Assembly (NCBI GenBank): GCA_965207165.1
Contig: OZ242265.1
Location: 4,092,001-4,156,000, forward strand
Direction: 5' to 3'
Length of the DNA: 64,000 bases
Source of the DNA: JAAXHV01 sp965207165
GTDB lineage: Bacteria; Pseudomonadota; Gammaproteobacteria; Eutrophobiales; Eutrophobiaceae
The notes under the pieces are model-generated. The model ran no database searches. It saw only the letters and a list, made by a program, of their open reading frames with translations, and was not told the DNA's origin. A program made the position numbers and the translations under genes. This document shows, piece after piece, positions 45,877-54,683 of the stretch (its first letter is position 1; every line of letters starts with the position of its first letter).

Positions 45877-46036
45877 GCATGGATGCCTGAAACTGCATGA
45901 TACTTGGCTTTATTTGCTCTATATTCTGTAGACCTTTATTTATCATCTCTTCATTCTCCTCCCATCGCTTCCAGTTCAAGTAGCCTAGGAGGACAGTTAC
46001 TGTGATAAATATGACAACAATTGAGAAGCGCATCAT
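45845..46036 (-). CDS. Small N-terminally anchored membrane protein
   Basis: 63 residues. MMRFSIVVIFITVTVLLGYLNW is one membrane helix or an uncleaved signal anchor; the remaining 40 residues are a polar helix (NEEMINKGLQNIEQIKPSIMQFQASML). A ggga-type ribosome site lies just upstream. Unknown function, moderately convincing as a gene. Confidence 0.4.
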   Translation of the reverse strand: MMRFSIVVIFITVTVLLGYLNWKRWEENEEMINKGLQNIEQIKPSIMQFQASMLNSAYQSGST

Positions 46037-46051
46037 AATCTCCCAACTGGC

Positions 46052-46140
46052 TTAGTGAACCGGAACAGGTGTTCACGATGAACCGGAATCGGTGTTCACG
46101 TTCAACCAGAATGAGTGTTCACTATCAGCCGGATTACGCA
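46052..46140. mobile_element. Isolated IS21-type terminal repeats without a transposase
   Basis: Four spaced copies of a motif like gaaccggaat-cggtgttcacg. The exact 16-mer ggaatcggtgttcacg is shared with the IS21 remnant at 11564-11579. No istAB sequence adjoins, so this is a solo end left by deletion or a former insertion. Confidence 0.7.
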
Positions 46141-46259
46141 CCTGGGATATGTGAGTCCGATGGAGTATGAGAAACAAGCGGGATTCGCTTAACTAGGTGT
46201 ACGCTGATCCTGGGGCAGGCCAGGGAGGTGTCAGATCAAGTCGCGACTTCTAGAAATAA

Positions 46260-49200
46260 CTAGATATTTGATCGTGTTAATTTCTTTTGAATAATATCCC
46301 ATGCGACATCTTTGACTTCTTTCGCAATGACTGGTTTCTCGCCCCTTAACATTTTGACTGCGACACCAAGCGGCTCCACGGCCATTGCGTTTTCGTGTCG
46401 ATCAAGAAGGTTGCCCAGACAAGCGCCATCGTCTATATCAACAGTTAGCATCGCCGCATTCACAAAGCTCGGGATTAACTCTCGCTGTGAAGGCAGGTCG
46501 GCGAGCACTGCTTCCAAATGGTTGATAGCACCTTGGAGATTATCTCGTTTTGCCTCTAATGAGGCGAGAAAGACTTGAGCTTCAATAAACTCAGTATTCA
46601 AGTTCAATGCTGCTTCAGTATCTTTCAATTGTGCGTCAGGATCGGAAGAATTGAGACGAGCGCGTGCGAGCAGGACCCGTGGGTCCTCTGGGTTCGCGGA
46701 GATAGCCCGATCAATTAAATCAACAGCTTCATCCGCTGAAACTAGTTGAGCGAGTCCCGTGAGTGCTGAAACAGCTGTGCTATCTACTTCGAGAGCTGCA
46801 CGGTATTGTTTCTCAGCAAAGCTTGTTTTTCCTTCCCGCCTATATACATCGCCATACAAGGTTAGGCAACAAACGCAGCATTCGTTGGCTTGCAGTCCAA
46901 CTTCTATGACTTCAGTCGCCTGTTCGTCATCACCATCATGAATAAGCAGTTCCGCAAGCTCACTACAGGGATAGCATTTTCGTAATCCCTCGACTGAGGC
47001 CACAGCTTTACGAAGCATTTCTTGCGCCTCTGAACGCCGAGATTCTCGTTTCTGCAATAACTTCGCTAGTGGGATTAGCGCGGCTTCACCGCCTTTGTAT
47101 TCGAGGGCTTTATGATAAGCGACTTCAGCTTCCGCTTCGTCCTCGAGCGCTTCGTATATTTGGCCAGCGGATTTCCAAGCTTGAGATAGGTCTGGAAACT
47201 TATCTACTAGTTCGCCTGCCACAGCCTTTATCGTACCCTCTTCTCCGCCACATTCAGAGATAGCCTTCGCCAAATGAGCATAGAGGGACGGTTCGTCGCT
47301 ACCCATATCAATGGCTTTACGCAATGCATCTCGGGCTAATGGGAAAAGTTGTGTCCGGGACACCAGATAGCTACCGAGATCTGCCCAGGTTTCCCACTGG
47401 TTATGAGATTCTGCAACTATTTGAAGGAATCGAATACCATCGTTCTGCCTTCCATTCTCTTCCAAAAATTCGACTAGAGCATGGCGGCAAAGATCATTAT
47501 CTAATTCATCTGCCCCTTCACGTAGGATGGTTTCGGCCTCGATTTTGCGACCAACCCGGTTCAAAATTTGTCCATAAGAGTAACGAGTATGATCGGTGAG
47601 CGATTGAGATCTTTGCGCAACCTCAAAGAGTGTAAGCGCTGCCTCCACATCTCCGCGACCTTCCCTGATTGTGGCCAATTCAGTGAGCGCAAGGGGATGC
47701 CCTTGATCTATCTCGATGGCAGCGACGAAATTCACTTCAGCTTCGTCAGTGCGGTCAGCAACTGCCAAAGACTGGCCTAAAATGGTATAGCTCCATGGGT
47801 CCTCGGATCCTAATTTACATGCCTTTTCTCCGGCCTCGATGGCCACGGCAAGATTGCCTCGCTGCAGTTCCAGAAAGGACAGCCATTTCCAGAGTTGGTG
47901 CATTTGTCCGTTGAGTTGGATACCTTCCATAACGAGATCACAGGCAGTATCCAGATCATCATCATCGATGGCCTTTTCCATCTTCTCAATGATTGCTTGG
48001 ATCGTCGCATTGTCATCGAGACCAGAAGGCTCACCGAGCAAGTAGCTTGCTCCCTCACGCGTGGCGTACTGATCTTCCCGAAATGATCGGATAAATTCTG
48101 GAGAAGTTCTCGCGAGGATTTGGTTGCGGACGGTCTCAGATGAATGAGAGATAATCACATCAAAGGTAGAGTGGTAGTCTCCGCGTTTTGTTGGCTCAAT
48201 ATTGCAAGCTTCACGAACTAGAGAAACAGTCGTGTCCACTAGTTCGTCACTATCATAGTACGCCATCATGAATGAGACGAGTGCACGAACACGGCTAGAT
48301 GGGTGGTTATGACGGCGAATAAGATAGTAGATATTGAAAAGGCGTTCGGCAACAATGTATATTGCAGTGCGTCCTTGACCTAATTCCTTAATGACAGCTC
48401 CGCGATTAGTAAGCCTAGCTAACATAGCCGAGGCGGTATTTGTGTTCACTCGTGCGGCTTCTGCTACTTGTCTAGCAGTTCTGGGGTCCCACATTCCAAG
48501 CAGTGTAGTGAAAACTTTTCGTTCTATTGTCGACAAGGCGTCAAGTTGGCTCTTGAAATACTCGGTGTTCTGGTCGATGAGATAGTTGAGGTTTCTCATC
48601 AGATCATGCAGTGACGGAGTTCGTGTAAACTCTGCAAGAACATTTAACAGCCGCGGGTTACCCCCCGTGAGAATTAGAAGAGGACGTAACTTCTCCCCCT
48701 TAATTTGGATGCCGGTCAAAAATTCCCAAAGTACACGACATTCACCAAGAGATAGAGGAGCAAGCTCCATATAATGATAGTGCTGCGGAACGGAGGTCGT
48801 ACTGCCGTCTACGATATGAGTCACGGAGGTAGCAAGAACCGAGAATAGTGACCCATCGTCAAGGGTATTTAGTAGACCTTTCGCTCCCTCACTTTTCGAA
48901 TTTTGGATTTGCTCGTTTAAAATCGTGTGAAAATTCTCTACAACTATAAGCAATCGTTTGCCTGTCGTCTTTACGAAACTCTGTAGACTCCCAAGAGTTA
49001 GTTGGATTAATTCTTCTTCAGACTGTACTTTGATAGCCTGTGTGTAGTCCTTACTGAACTGCTTCGAGGGAACCTGATCCTTGAGTTGAAACAAGCATTC
49101 AAGGAGAAACTCTCCCGGTGTGGTGACCATATAACTCTCCTCGCCAAGCAAAATTGCATGCCAAGCTTCGTGAAGTATCGGTGACTTTCGGGTTTCAGCC

Positions 49201-49397
49201 ACAATACGGCGGCAAAGTGTGGTCTTACCTGCCCCGCGTGGGGCCGATATAAAAAAGCGAGGGCTATCCGTGCATGAGTCGACTGCGGAGGTCAACGCTT
49301 CAATGACAGTTTCGAATTCATAATGTCGGACGTGGAAATTTGCTATGGATTCATCATCTGTTTGAAAGTTCGGATTAAACTTAATCGCCATGGTCAT
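46260..49397 (-). CDS. AAA/STAND-like ATPase with TPR repeats
   Basis: A 1045-residue protein from ATG 49397 (gggggaag ribosome site). The N-terminal P-loop domain (about 25-270) has Walker A SAPRGAGKTTL (K58) and a Walker B-like LLIVVENFHTIL. A winged-helix module follows (about 295-365: STIERKVFTTLLGMWDPRTARQVAEAARVNTNTASAMLARL). The long C-terminal half consists of TPR units (for example WSYTILGQSLAVADRTDEAEVNFVAAIEIDQ) with a CCVCC cluster near 800. This P-loop, winged helix, TPR order matches MNS/STAND-type signalling ATPases used as regulators or sensors in defence loci. It is transcribed divergently from the CBASS operon across a 167-base promoter region. Whether it controls CBASS, senses phage or is an independent defence gene cannot be told from sequence. 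Confidence 0.72.
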   Translation of the reverse strand: MTMAIKFNPNFQTDDESIANFHVRHYEFETVIEALTSAVDSCTDSPRFFISAPRGAGKTTLCRRIVAETRKSPILHEAWHAILLGEESYMVTTPGEFLLECLFQLKDQVPSKQFSKDYTQAIKVQSEEELIQLTLGSLQSFVKTTGKRLLIVVENFHTILNEQIQNSKSEGAKGLLNTLDDGSLFSVLATSVTHIVDGSTTSVPQHYHYMELAPLSLGECRVLWEFLTGIQIKGEKLRPLLILTGGNPRLLNVLAEFTRTPSLHDLMRNLNYLIDQNTEYFKSQLDALSTIERKVFTTLLGMWDPRTARQVAEAARVNTNTASAMLARLTNRGAVIKELGQGRTAIYIVAERLFNIYYLIRRHNHPSSRVRALVSFMMAYYDSDELVDTTVSLVREACNIEPTKRGDYHSTFDVIISHSSETVRNQILARTSPEFIRSFREDQYATREGASYLLGEPSGLDDNATIQAIIEKMEKAIDDDDLDTACDLVMEGIQLNGQMHQLWKWLSFLELQRGNLAVAIEAGEKACKLGSEDPWSYTILGQSLAVADRTDEAEVNFVAAIEIDQGHPLALTELATIREGRGDVEAALTLFEVAQRSQSLTDHTRYSYGQILNRVGRKIEAETILREGADELDNDLCRHALVEFLEENGRQNDGIRFLQIVAESHNQWETWADLGSYLVSRTQLFPLARDALRKAIDMGSDEPSLYAHLAKAISECGGEEGTIKAVAGELVDKFPDLSQAWKSAGQIYEALEDEAEAEVAYHKALEYKGGEAALIPLAKLLQKRESRRSEAQEMLRKAVASVEGLRKCYPCSELAELLIHDGDDEQATEVIEVGLQANECCVCCLTLYGDVYRREGKTSFAEKQYRAALEVDSTAVSALTGLAQLVSADEAVDLIDRAISANPEDPRVLLARARLNSSDPDAQLKDTEAALNLNTEFIEAQVFLASLEAKRDNLQGAINHLEAVLADLPSQRELIPSFVNAAMLTVDIDDGACLGNLLDRHENAMAVEPLGVAVKMLRGEKPVIAKEVKDVAWDIIQKKLTRSNI

Positions 49398-49457
49398 GGC
49401 TGCACTTCCCCCGCTCTAAGTCAAGACCAACTCATTGTTGAAATAAAAACTTTAACA

Positions 49458-49520
49458 TGCCATCAAATCTGTTGGCAACACGACAATTTTATTGTATAGT
49501 GCCATCAAATCTGCTGGGAA
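49458..49520 (+). promoter_or_regulatory. Sigma-70 promoter of the CBASS operon bracketed by direct repeats
   Basis: TTGGCA (49472-49477), a 17-base spacer and TATAGT (49495-49500) form a good sigma-70 promoter reading into the CBASS operon. Two direct repeats, tgccatcaaatctgttgg (49458-49475) and tgccatcaaatctgctgg (49500-49517), differ at one position and are 42 bases apart (four helical turns). The first covers the -35 box and the second the start region. The arrangement suggests a repressor or regulator binding both sites on the same face of the helix. Confidence 0.65.
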
Positions 49521-49564
49521 GCAGTTTCTGAGACAAAAACTAAGATGATTTGGAGAAAATACTA

Positions 49565-50530
49565 ATGTCAAGAGACCATGTAGACCACAGTGATATTGCC
49601 CGGTTTGCTGACCTAAGAGTAAACCTCAAGCGCGAAGATGCAACCGACTTGCGGCGGCAAGCTAATAGTTTGCGAGATAGACTCGAGACCTACTTGAGCG
49701 AAAATCCGGATTTCGACCTTCGGAAGATGTTATTAGCAGGCAGCCTTGCGAAAGGTACAGCACTCAAATCCATCAGTGATATTGATATCGCCTGTTATAT
49801 AGAGTCCAACACAGCCCCACATCAAGTTGTCGATTTAATTCCCTGGCTTGCCGAGAAACTGAGAACAGCATTCCCTAATTTCAAACCAGAACAAGTGAAA
49901 CCGAAAACATATTCTGTTGGGGTGAAGTTCATCACGACGGGGAATGAGGTCGACATCGTCCCTATTCTCTATGAAGGTGATCCAGAATGGCGAGGTAATC
50001 TAGTTTCTCAGGATACGGGTGAAATGTTGATGACCAGCGTACCATTGCATCTTGCGTTCATTCGTAAGCGGAAGGCAAAGAATGACCGGCATTTCACTCA
50101 GGTAGTGCGCCTGTTAAAGTTTTGGGCTCAACTCCGCAAGGTAGATACTGAAGAATTTCGCTTCAAATCTTTCATGATTGAGTTAATCGTCGCTTACCTG
50201 GCAGACCGTGGGACAGCACTTGACGATTACCCTGAAGCGCTACAATCATTCTTTACACATATCGCCTCTGACCAATTTCGAAGGGACATCGCTTTCAGTG
50301 ACTATTACGACCCGTCAAGTTGTCCAGCAACAAACGATCCCGTGCGGATTTGGGATCCAGTCAATAATAAGAATAATGTCGCTAATCTTTACACAAGAGA
50401 TAACAGGAATTTGCTCGTAGAGGCGGCCCTCGATGCTGGCGATGCGATTGATGCAGCACTTCGCTCTATTACCAAAGGCGATACTATCCGGTACTGGCGA
50501 AAAGTCTTCGGACCAACCTTTAGTGTTTAA
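49565..50530 (+). CDS. CD-NTase (cGAS/DncV-like nucleotidyltransferase) of type III CBASS
   Basis: 321 residues from ATG 49565, chosen for its GGAG ribosome site; a TTG 15 bases upstream is less likely. The nucleotidyltransferase signature is intact: GSLAKGT (G59, S60) with the acidic pair D72/D74 in SISDIDIACYI, and the third Asp in NEVDIVPIL (D130). The OAS-like helical region follows (VPLHLAFIRKRKAKNDRHFTQVVRLLKFWA). On phage sensing such enzymes make cyclic di- or trinucleotides that activate the downstream effector; the product nucleotide cannot be predicted here. It is the first gene of an operon with HORMA, TRIP13-like and SAVED genes, which defines type III CBASS. Confidence 0.92.
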   Translation: MSRDHVDHSDIARFADLRVNLKREDATDLRRQANSLRDRLETYLSENPDFDLRKMLLAGSLAKGTALKSISDIDIACYIESNTAPHQVVDLIPWLAEKLRTAFPNFKPEQVKPKTYSVGVKFITTGNEVDIVPILYEGDPEWRGNLVSQDTGEMLMTSVPLHLAFIRKRKAKNDRHFTQVVRLLKFWAQLRKVDTEEFRFKSFMIELIVAYLADRGTALDDYPEALQSFFTHIASDQFRRDIAFSDYYDPSSCPATNDPVRIWDPVNNKNNVANLYTRDNRNLLVEAALDAGDAIDAALRSITKGDTIRYWRKVFGPTFSV

Positions 50531-50540
50531 GGAGGCTATA

Positions 50541-51056
50541 ATGAGTAGCTACACGTTCAACAACTCGATATCGGACACTTTTACTATTGCGCATGCTAGA
50601 CGTATCGCATCGAAAGTGGCGACCGACTTGCTGCGTTTCAAGCGGTTTTATGGATTGCCCAGTAATACGGAGATCGAGGAGTACGAAGCAGAATTAGTCG
50701 TGCTCCTGAAATACGATGCTGTTGACACAGTGATCTACGGTTTCAAGAGAAACGATCTGTGGACTATGGCATCAGCAAAGTATGTAGCTCTTCCCGGCGG
50801 CTCTATTTATATCGATGACGACCCTGGGAAAATTCGACCAGGGTTAGATGTAAGTAACGCCGATTTCACCTCGTTCCTGACATATAGTTCTCGATGGTGG
50901 AGGCTCACCGAGGCGGAACGTTTGCGCATCAAAAATGAGTTGCCTTTTCCACGCGAGAGTGGGTACTCGTCTGGTCTTGAGACAGGTTACTGGGCAGGAG
51001 ACCGCAACTATTTTGCTGGCGGCCGTGGACTCGGCCGTAGTACTGTGAGAAACTGA
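50541..51056 (+). CDS. cap7: Bacterial HORMA-domain protein (Cap7-like)
   Basis: 171 residues from ATG 50541 with a strong ggaggc ribosome site. The fold and position match bacterial HORMA proteins (bacHORMA_1-like): an N-terminal ISDTFTIAHARRIASKVATDLLRFKRF helix, a central beta region (VDTVIYGFKRNDLW) and a C-terminal tail (GRGLGRSTVRN) that may act as the closure motif or safety belt. In type III CBASS the closed HORMA protein, triggered by a foreign peptide, binds and activates the CD-NTase. The gene is separated by 10 bases from the CD-NTase gene and by one base from the ATPase gene. Confidence 0.85.
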   Translation: MSSYTFNNSISDTFTIAHARRIASKVATDLLRFKRFYGLPSNTEIEEYEAELVVLLKYDAVDTVIYGFKRNDLWTMASAKYVALPGGSIYIDDDPGKIRPGLDVSNADFTSFLTYSSRWWRLTEAERLRIKNELPFPRESGYSSGLETGYWAGDRNYFAGGRGLGRSTVRN

Positions 51057-51057
51057 C

Positions 51058-51990
51058 ATGGTCAGTATTTCTCTTGATGATCTTTTTGACCGCCGCCTCG
51101 ACTTTCCTGACATTGACGCCCGGAAACGCTTTGACCGCCTCGTAGGAGTTGACGAGGCTAAGTCTCGCTTGACCAAAGTACTGGCTGTACTCGTCAATCC
51201 CGCAGGCCCTCGGACTTGGGCAAACCGCTTTCATCCAAATGCAAACACGTTATTAGAATACCTCGAGCGACGACCTCCGCTTGTTATTCTCGCAGGTGAT
51301 GTTGGGACTGGTAAAACTGAATTGGCTGAGTCGGTGGGCGATGCCGTTGCAAGACAAGAAGATATTGGTGTGACTCTTTTTCCATTGAGTTTAGCAACAC
51401 GTGGTAGTGGTCGAGTAGGAGAAATGACCCAGCTTCTTTCGACGGCATTCGATTATACCCTTGAAGCAGCCGAGAAACTGAAGCGTCAACGAGGTAAAGC
51501 CGGAGGCGGGGCAATCCTCCTTGTCGATGAAGCTGACGCCTTAACCCAGAGTCGGGAAGCAGACCAAATGCACCATGAAGACCGAGCTGGAGTCAACGCT
51601 TTCATACGTGGTGTTGATCGCCTTGCTGAGAAGCGGCTTCCGGCAGTTGTCATTTTGTGTACCAATCGGCTTTCTGCGATTGACCCGGCGGTTCAACGAC
51701 GGGCAGCTGAAATTTTCGAGTTTCGTCGACCTAATGAAACGCAACGCCGCACAGTTATTGAAAACCCGCTTATAGAAGCTGGATTTAGTTCTCCCCAGAT
51801 CGACGTGCTTGTTCAGATGACTGGCGCCCCGTCAGGTGAAGAATTGGGATACACTTTCTCGGATTTGACACAACGATTACTGCCCACTCTGGTACTGGAC
51901 GCCTACCCTAACCGCGCTATCTCATTCGAGAGAGCCATGGAGATAGTTAACGGAATGATACCGACAAAGCAGTTTACTCACGAGGAATAA
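51058..51990 (+). CDS. cap6: TRIP13/Pch2-like AAA+ ATPase (Cap6-like)
   Basis: 310 residues. A full AAA+ module is present: Walker A AGDVGTGKTEL (K86, T87), Walker B ILLVDEADAL (D157, E158), sensor-1-type VVILCTNRL and arginine-finger region DPAVQRRAAEIFEF. The N-terminal substrate-binding part (MVSISLDDLFDRRLDFPDIDARKRFDRLVG) resembles TRIP13-type remodelers. In type III CBASS this enzyme opens the HORMA protein and keeps the CD-NTase off. It starts two bases after the HORMA stop and is followed by the effector gene after 11 bases. Confidence 0.92.
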   Translation: MVSISLDDLFDRRLDFPDIDARKRFDRLVGVDEAKSRLTKVLAVLVNPAGPRTWANRFHPNANTLLEYLERRPPLVILAGDVGTGKTELAESVGDAVARQEDIGVTLFPLSLATRGSGRVGEMTQLLSTAFDYTLEAAEKLKRQRGKAGGGAILLVDEADALTQSREADQMHHEDRAGVNAFIRGVDRLAEKRLPAVVILCTNRLSAIDPAVQRRAAEIFEFRRPNETQRRTVIENPLIEAGFSSPQIDVLVQMTGAPSGEELGYTFSDLTQRLLPTLVLDAYPNRAISFERAMEIVNGMIPTKQFTHEE

Positions 51991-52001
51991 GGAGTAGGGT
52001 C

Positions 52002-53558
52002 ATGACTCAAGCTGTAACTGCGAGAAGGGACGGAGATACTTTCCAAGCGCGGCTATTCTGGAATTTTGCCGCGCGGCTACTGGATGAAAACGGTTCTATC
52101 GTCAAAGTCGGTTTCGAAATGGGACCCAAGAGCTTCGATGATATTTGGGTAGAGTATAATGAAGACAAAGGACCATCCGACCATGACGGTGTGCCAATAC
52201 GCCGAATACATCTACAATGTAAATGGCATTCAACACCGGGCAGTTTCGGATATCTCCAGCTAATCGAGCCGGAATTCATCAACGCCAATACTTACTCGTT
52301 CTTGGAAAGAGCAAGAAAAGCACAGTTAGAAATTGCCCCAGATGGTTTAGGAATTCAATTCAAGCTGCTGACCAACTGGCGCCTAGAAAGGAACGATCCA
52401 TTGCGAGACATGGTAAGCACTAGATCCGGTGCTATTCGCCTTGACCGACTATATGGATCAAAAACGGACAACAGTAAGGCTGGAGCAGTTCGAAAAGCTT
52501 GGCGCGAGCATCTGTGTATAGGTGAAGATGAGCTCCGAACTCTTGCAAGTATCCTTGCATTTGGCGAAGCGACCGATTCATTATCGGTTTTGCGTGAAAC
52601 TCTTGACACGACTTTCCTGGCGATGGGCCTGCGTCGCGTACCCGCTAATGAGAGCGCGTTTTTCTACGACGACCTAGTCTACCAATGGATGGGCCAGAAG
52701 CGTCCCGAATTCGACCGTGAATCGTTCAGAAAAGCATGTGAACATGAAGGCATTCTTGTAACATCACTTCCGGCACCAAATGTTTATGGCGTCAAATCTT
52801 TTGAACACACATTCGATCAACTAGAGAATCGGTGCGAAGACGTGCTGGACTTCGTGTCTGTATTCGACGAGCGCTATATACGTAGCGATGCGGATTGGTC
52901 TGGGAAACTTTATCCTGAATTGAGAGAGTTTCTCGTTGACGCAGCATCAAAAAATGATCGGTTAAGACTTGTGCTTGATGCCCATGCAAGTTTGGCTTTC
53001 GTTGCTGGCTCAATTCTTAATATCAAGTCTGGTAGAAAGATCGAAATTGAACAGCGGGTTCTCGCCAAATCTGTATGGTCTGCAGACGATATACCGCTTG
53101 ATCCAGAGTGGCCACATTTCGTTTTCAGTGTAACCGAAATTGATATTTCACGTCCGGAGATTGCAATCGCGGTTGGGATCACGCATAACATCACAGCCGA
53201 TGTTTTGGCTTTCGTAGAACAGTCCCTTCCAAATGTCGGCAAAATTCTGAATTGTAGACCAAGTACGGGAGCAAGCGCACGCTTTATAGTCTGTGGCCGT
53301 CACGCTTTCGATCTTGCTGAAACTTTGGTTAAGAAAGTAATTGAACTAAAAGGAGAAGGGATACGCAAGCTCAATCATTTATTTATTGCTGCACCAAACA
53401 CGTTTACCTTTTTCACTGGTCAACGTCAAGTCGCCCTTGGCTCGGTACGGCTTTACGAGTTCGACTTCGAGGGTACGCGGGAAGGCACTTATTGCCCGTC
53501 GCTTACGCTGCCGATTAATCACTCATCCAATGTTGTACCTGAGACTCATTCCCATTGA
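52002..53558 (+). CDS. cap4: Cap4-like effector: N-terminal PD-(D/E)XK nuclease with C-terminal SAVED domain
   Basis: 518 residues. The N terminus (DGDTFQARLFWNFAARLL, then FDDIWVEY with D46/D47 and IHLQCKWH with Q72-C73-K74) has the PD-(D/E)XK arrangement of Cap4/DUF4297-like double-stranded DNA endonucleases. The C-terminal domain, from about residue 370, is a SAVED domain: FVFSVTEIDISRPEIAIAVGITHNI, HLFIAAPNTFTFFTGQRQVALGSVRLYEFDF and YCPSLTLPI. SAVED domains bind the CD-NTase product and trigger oligomerisation and indiscriminate DNA cleavage, giving abortive infection. Fourth and last gene of the operon; catalytic residues appear intact. Confidence 0.9.
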   Translation: MTQAVTARRDGDTFQARLFWNFAARLLDENGSIVKVGFEMGPKSFDDIWVEYNEDKGPSDHDGVPIRRIHLQCKWHSTPGSFGYLQLIEPEFINANTYSFLERARKAQLEIAPDGLGIQFKLLTNWRLERNDPLRDMVSTRSGAIRLDRLYGSKTDNSKAGAVRKAWREHLCIGEDELRTLASILAFGEATDSLSVLRETLDTTFLAMGLRRVPANESAFFYDDLVYQWMGQKRPEFDRESFRKACEHEGILVTSLPAPNVYGVKSFEHTFDQLENRCEDVLDFVSVFDERYIRSDADWSGKLYPELREFLVDAASKNDRLRLVLDAHASLAFVAGSILNIKSGRKIEIEQRVLAKSVWSADDIPLDPEWPHFVFSVTEIDISRPEIAIAVGITHNITADVLAFVEQSLPNVGKILNCRPSTGASARFIVCGRHAFDLAETLVKKVIELKGEGIRKLNHLFIAAPNTFTFFTGQRQVALGSVRLYEFDFEGTREGTYCPSLTLPINHSSNVVPETHSH

Positions 53559-53697
53559 CCCACAAACCATCAAAATCTTCAATAACAGGTTTAGGTCTAG
53601 CCTTTTTGATTACCCCCCATTCTACGCAGATGTCTATACAGTTCATGGAACCCAGAGGTAGAAGCATTCCGCACGTCTCAAAGACCGGTTTATCCAT
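53515..53697 (-). CDS. Possible small protein converging on the CBASS operon
   Basis: 60 residues on the minus strand, with a gtggga ribosome-like sequence before the ATG (53697) and a plausible composition (MDKPVFETCGMLLPLGSMNCIDICVEWGV). It overlaps the 3' end of the effector gene by 44 bases. It is not recognised and could be chance; listed because start site and composition are better than for neighbouring frames. Confidence 0.3.
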   Translation of the reverse strand: MDKPVFETCGMLLPLGSMNCIDICVEWGVIKKARPKPVIEDFDGLWVNGNESQVQHWMSD

Positions 53698-53838
53698 TTT
53701 CCCACTCTTTACTGCAAGATTTTTAATAGTATCAATGTTATTGATAAAATAATGTTAGTAAAAACGTTGGCAAATAAAATTGCTAAATATATTAACTATT
53801 TAAAATCAATAAGCTACGGACTAATTTCGACCCCGTCA

Positions 53839-54236
53839 TCCGGAACGTCCCGACCAGGCCACCTGGTCTTGGGAGCTGATTGCCGGGTGGGTGGTGGCGC
53901 CTTCAGGGTAGCCACCGGGCGTACAGGCCGGTGGGGCAGTTCATGTGGATGTGCGTGTAGCGGCAGACAATCTGCCGGCGTTGCCCGGTGCGGATAACGC
54001 AACCTTTGGGCGCGTGCGATCCCCGGTTGACGCCGTCAGCCTGAGACCGGCATGTTCCTCCCTTGCGGGTTGTGTACTGCGGCAATCCGTGTGACTGCCT
54101 GGCTTAGCCGGGTTGTCGGCAACAGATCGGGTATTGTGATTCGCTCTTTGTACACTGCTTTGACGATACGGCATGCGGCGCGCCCGGTTGTAGTGCACCC
54201 GTGCGGGGACTAATCGTCATGCTGCGAGGGTGGGTA
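53839..54236 (+). repeat. Direct repeat copy A (about 230 bp, with an internal 150-bp insertion)
   Basis: From about ccggaacgtcccgaccaggc (53840) to ccccggttg (54030) and again from tagtgcacccgtgcggggac (54190) to gagggtgggt (54236), this matches 58439-58662 closely. The 54030-54188 part is absent from copy B. Copy A abuts the truncated end of an IS5-family transposase. Confidence 0.85.
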
Positions 54237-54640
54237 GTAATCCCCGCGTCGACAGGTAGCGCCGCGTCAGTCGGAACAACGCCTCCGTTAACCGGTGCGA
54301 CTCCAGAAAGTGACGGAACTTCAATATCGTCGTCTCATCCGGTATAGACTCCAAATCCACCCCCGCAAACCGGCGCATCGACTCCACGTCATACAAACTG
54401 TCTTCCATCCCCGGGTCACTCAACCCGTACTACTGTTGCAGAAAGTAGATCCGCAACATCACTTCTGCCGGTATGGGATGCCGACCCTGTCCGGGCTTGG
54501 GATATTTCCTCAATATCGGCTTCAGTAACTTGTCCCAGGGTAGGATCGCATCCATCCCGGTAAGAAACCGCTCTTTGCGGGTCGTCTTCTTCTTATGCTC
54601 ATAGGTCAGGTCCGAAAAACTCGATTGCTTCATGGAGATC
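54237..54640 (-). pseudogene. IS5-family transposase N-terminal fragment
   Basis: From ATG 54633: MKQSSFSDLTYEHKKKTTRKE...GMDAILPWDKLLKPILRKYPKPGQGRHPIPAEVMLRIYFLQQ, the conserved N terminus of IS5-type transposases. A TAG (54427-54429 region) replaces the Trp expected in QQWYGLSDP; the frame then continues SDPGMEDSLYDVESMRRFAG...ETTILKFRHFLE...STRGLL, after which homology ends at the junction with repeat copy A. The nonsense codon plus loss of the DDE region make it inactive. Confidence 0.85.
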
Positions 54641-54683
54641 CCCCTGATGGTTTACTTTGGCCTATGATCTCATATTATGGGGA

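Noticed and set aside
53559..53838. Possible CapW- or CapH/CapP-type CBASS regulator downstream of the operon
   Set aside because: No WYL, HTH or protease-like gene is found there; only a doubtful 60-residue frame.
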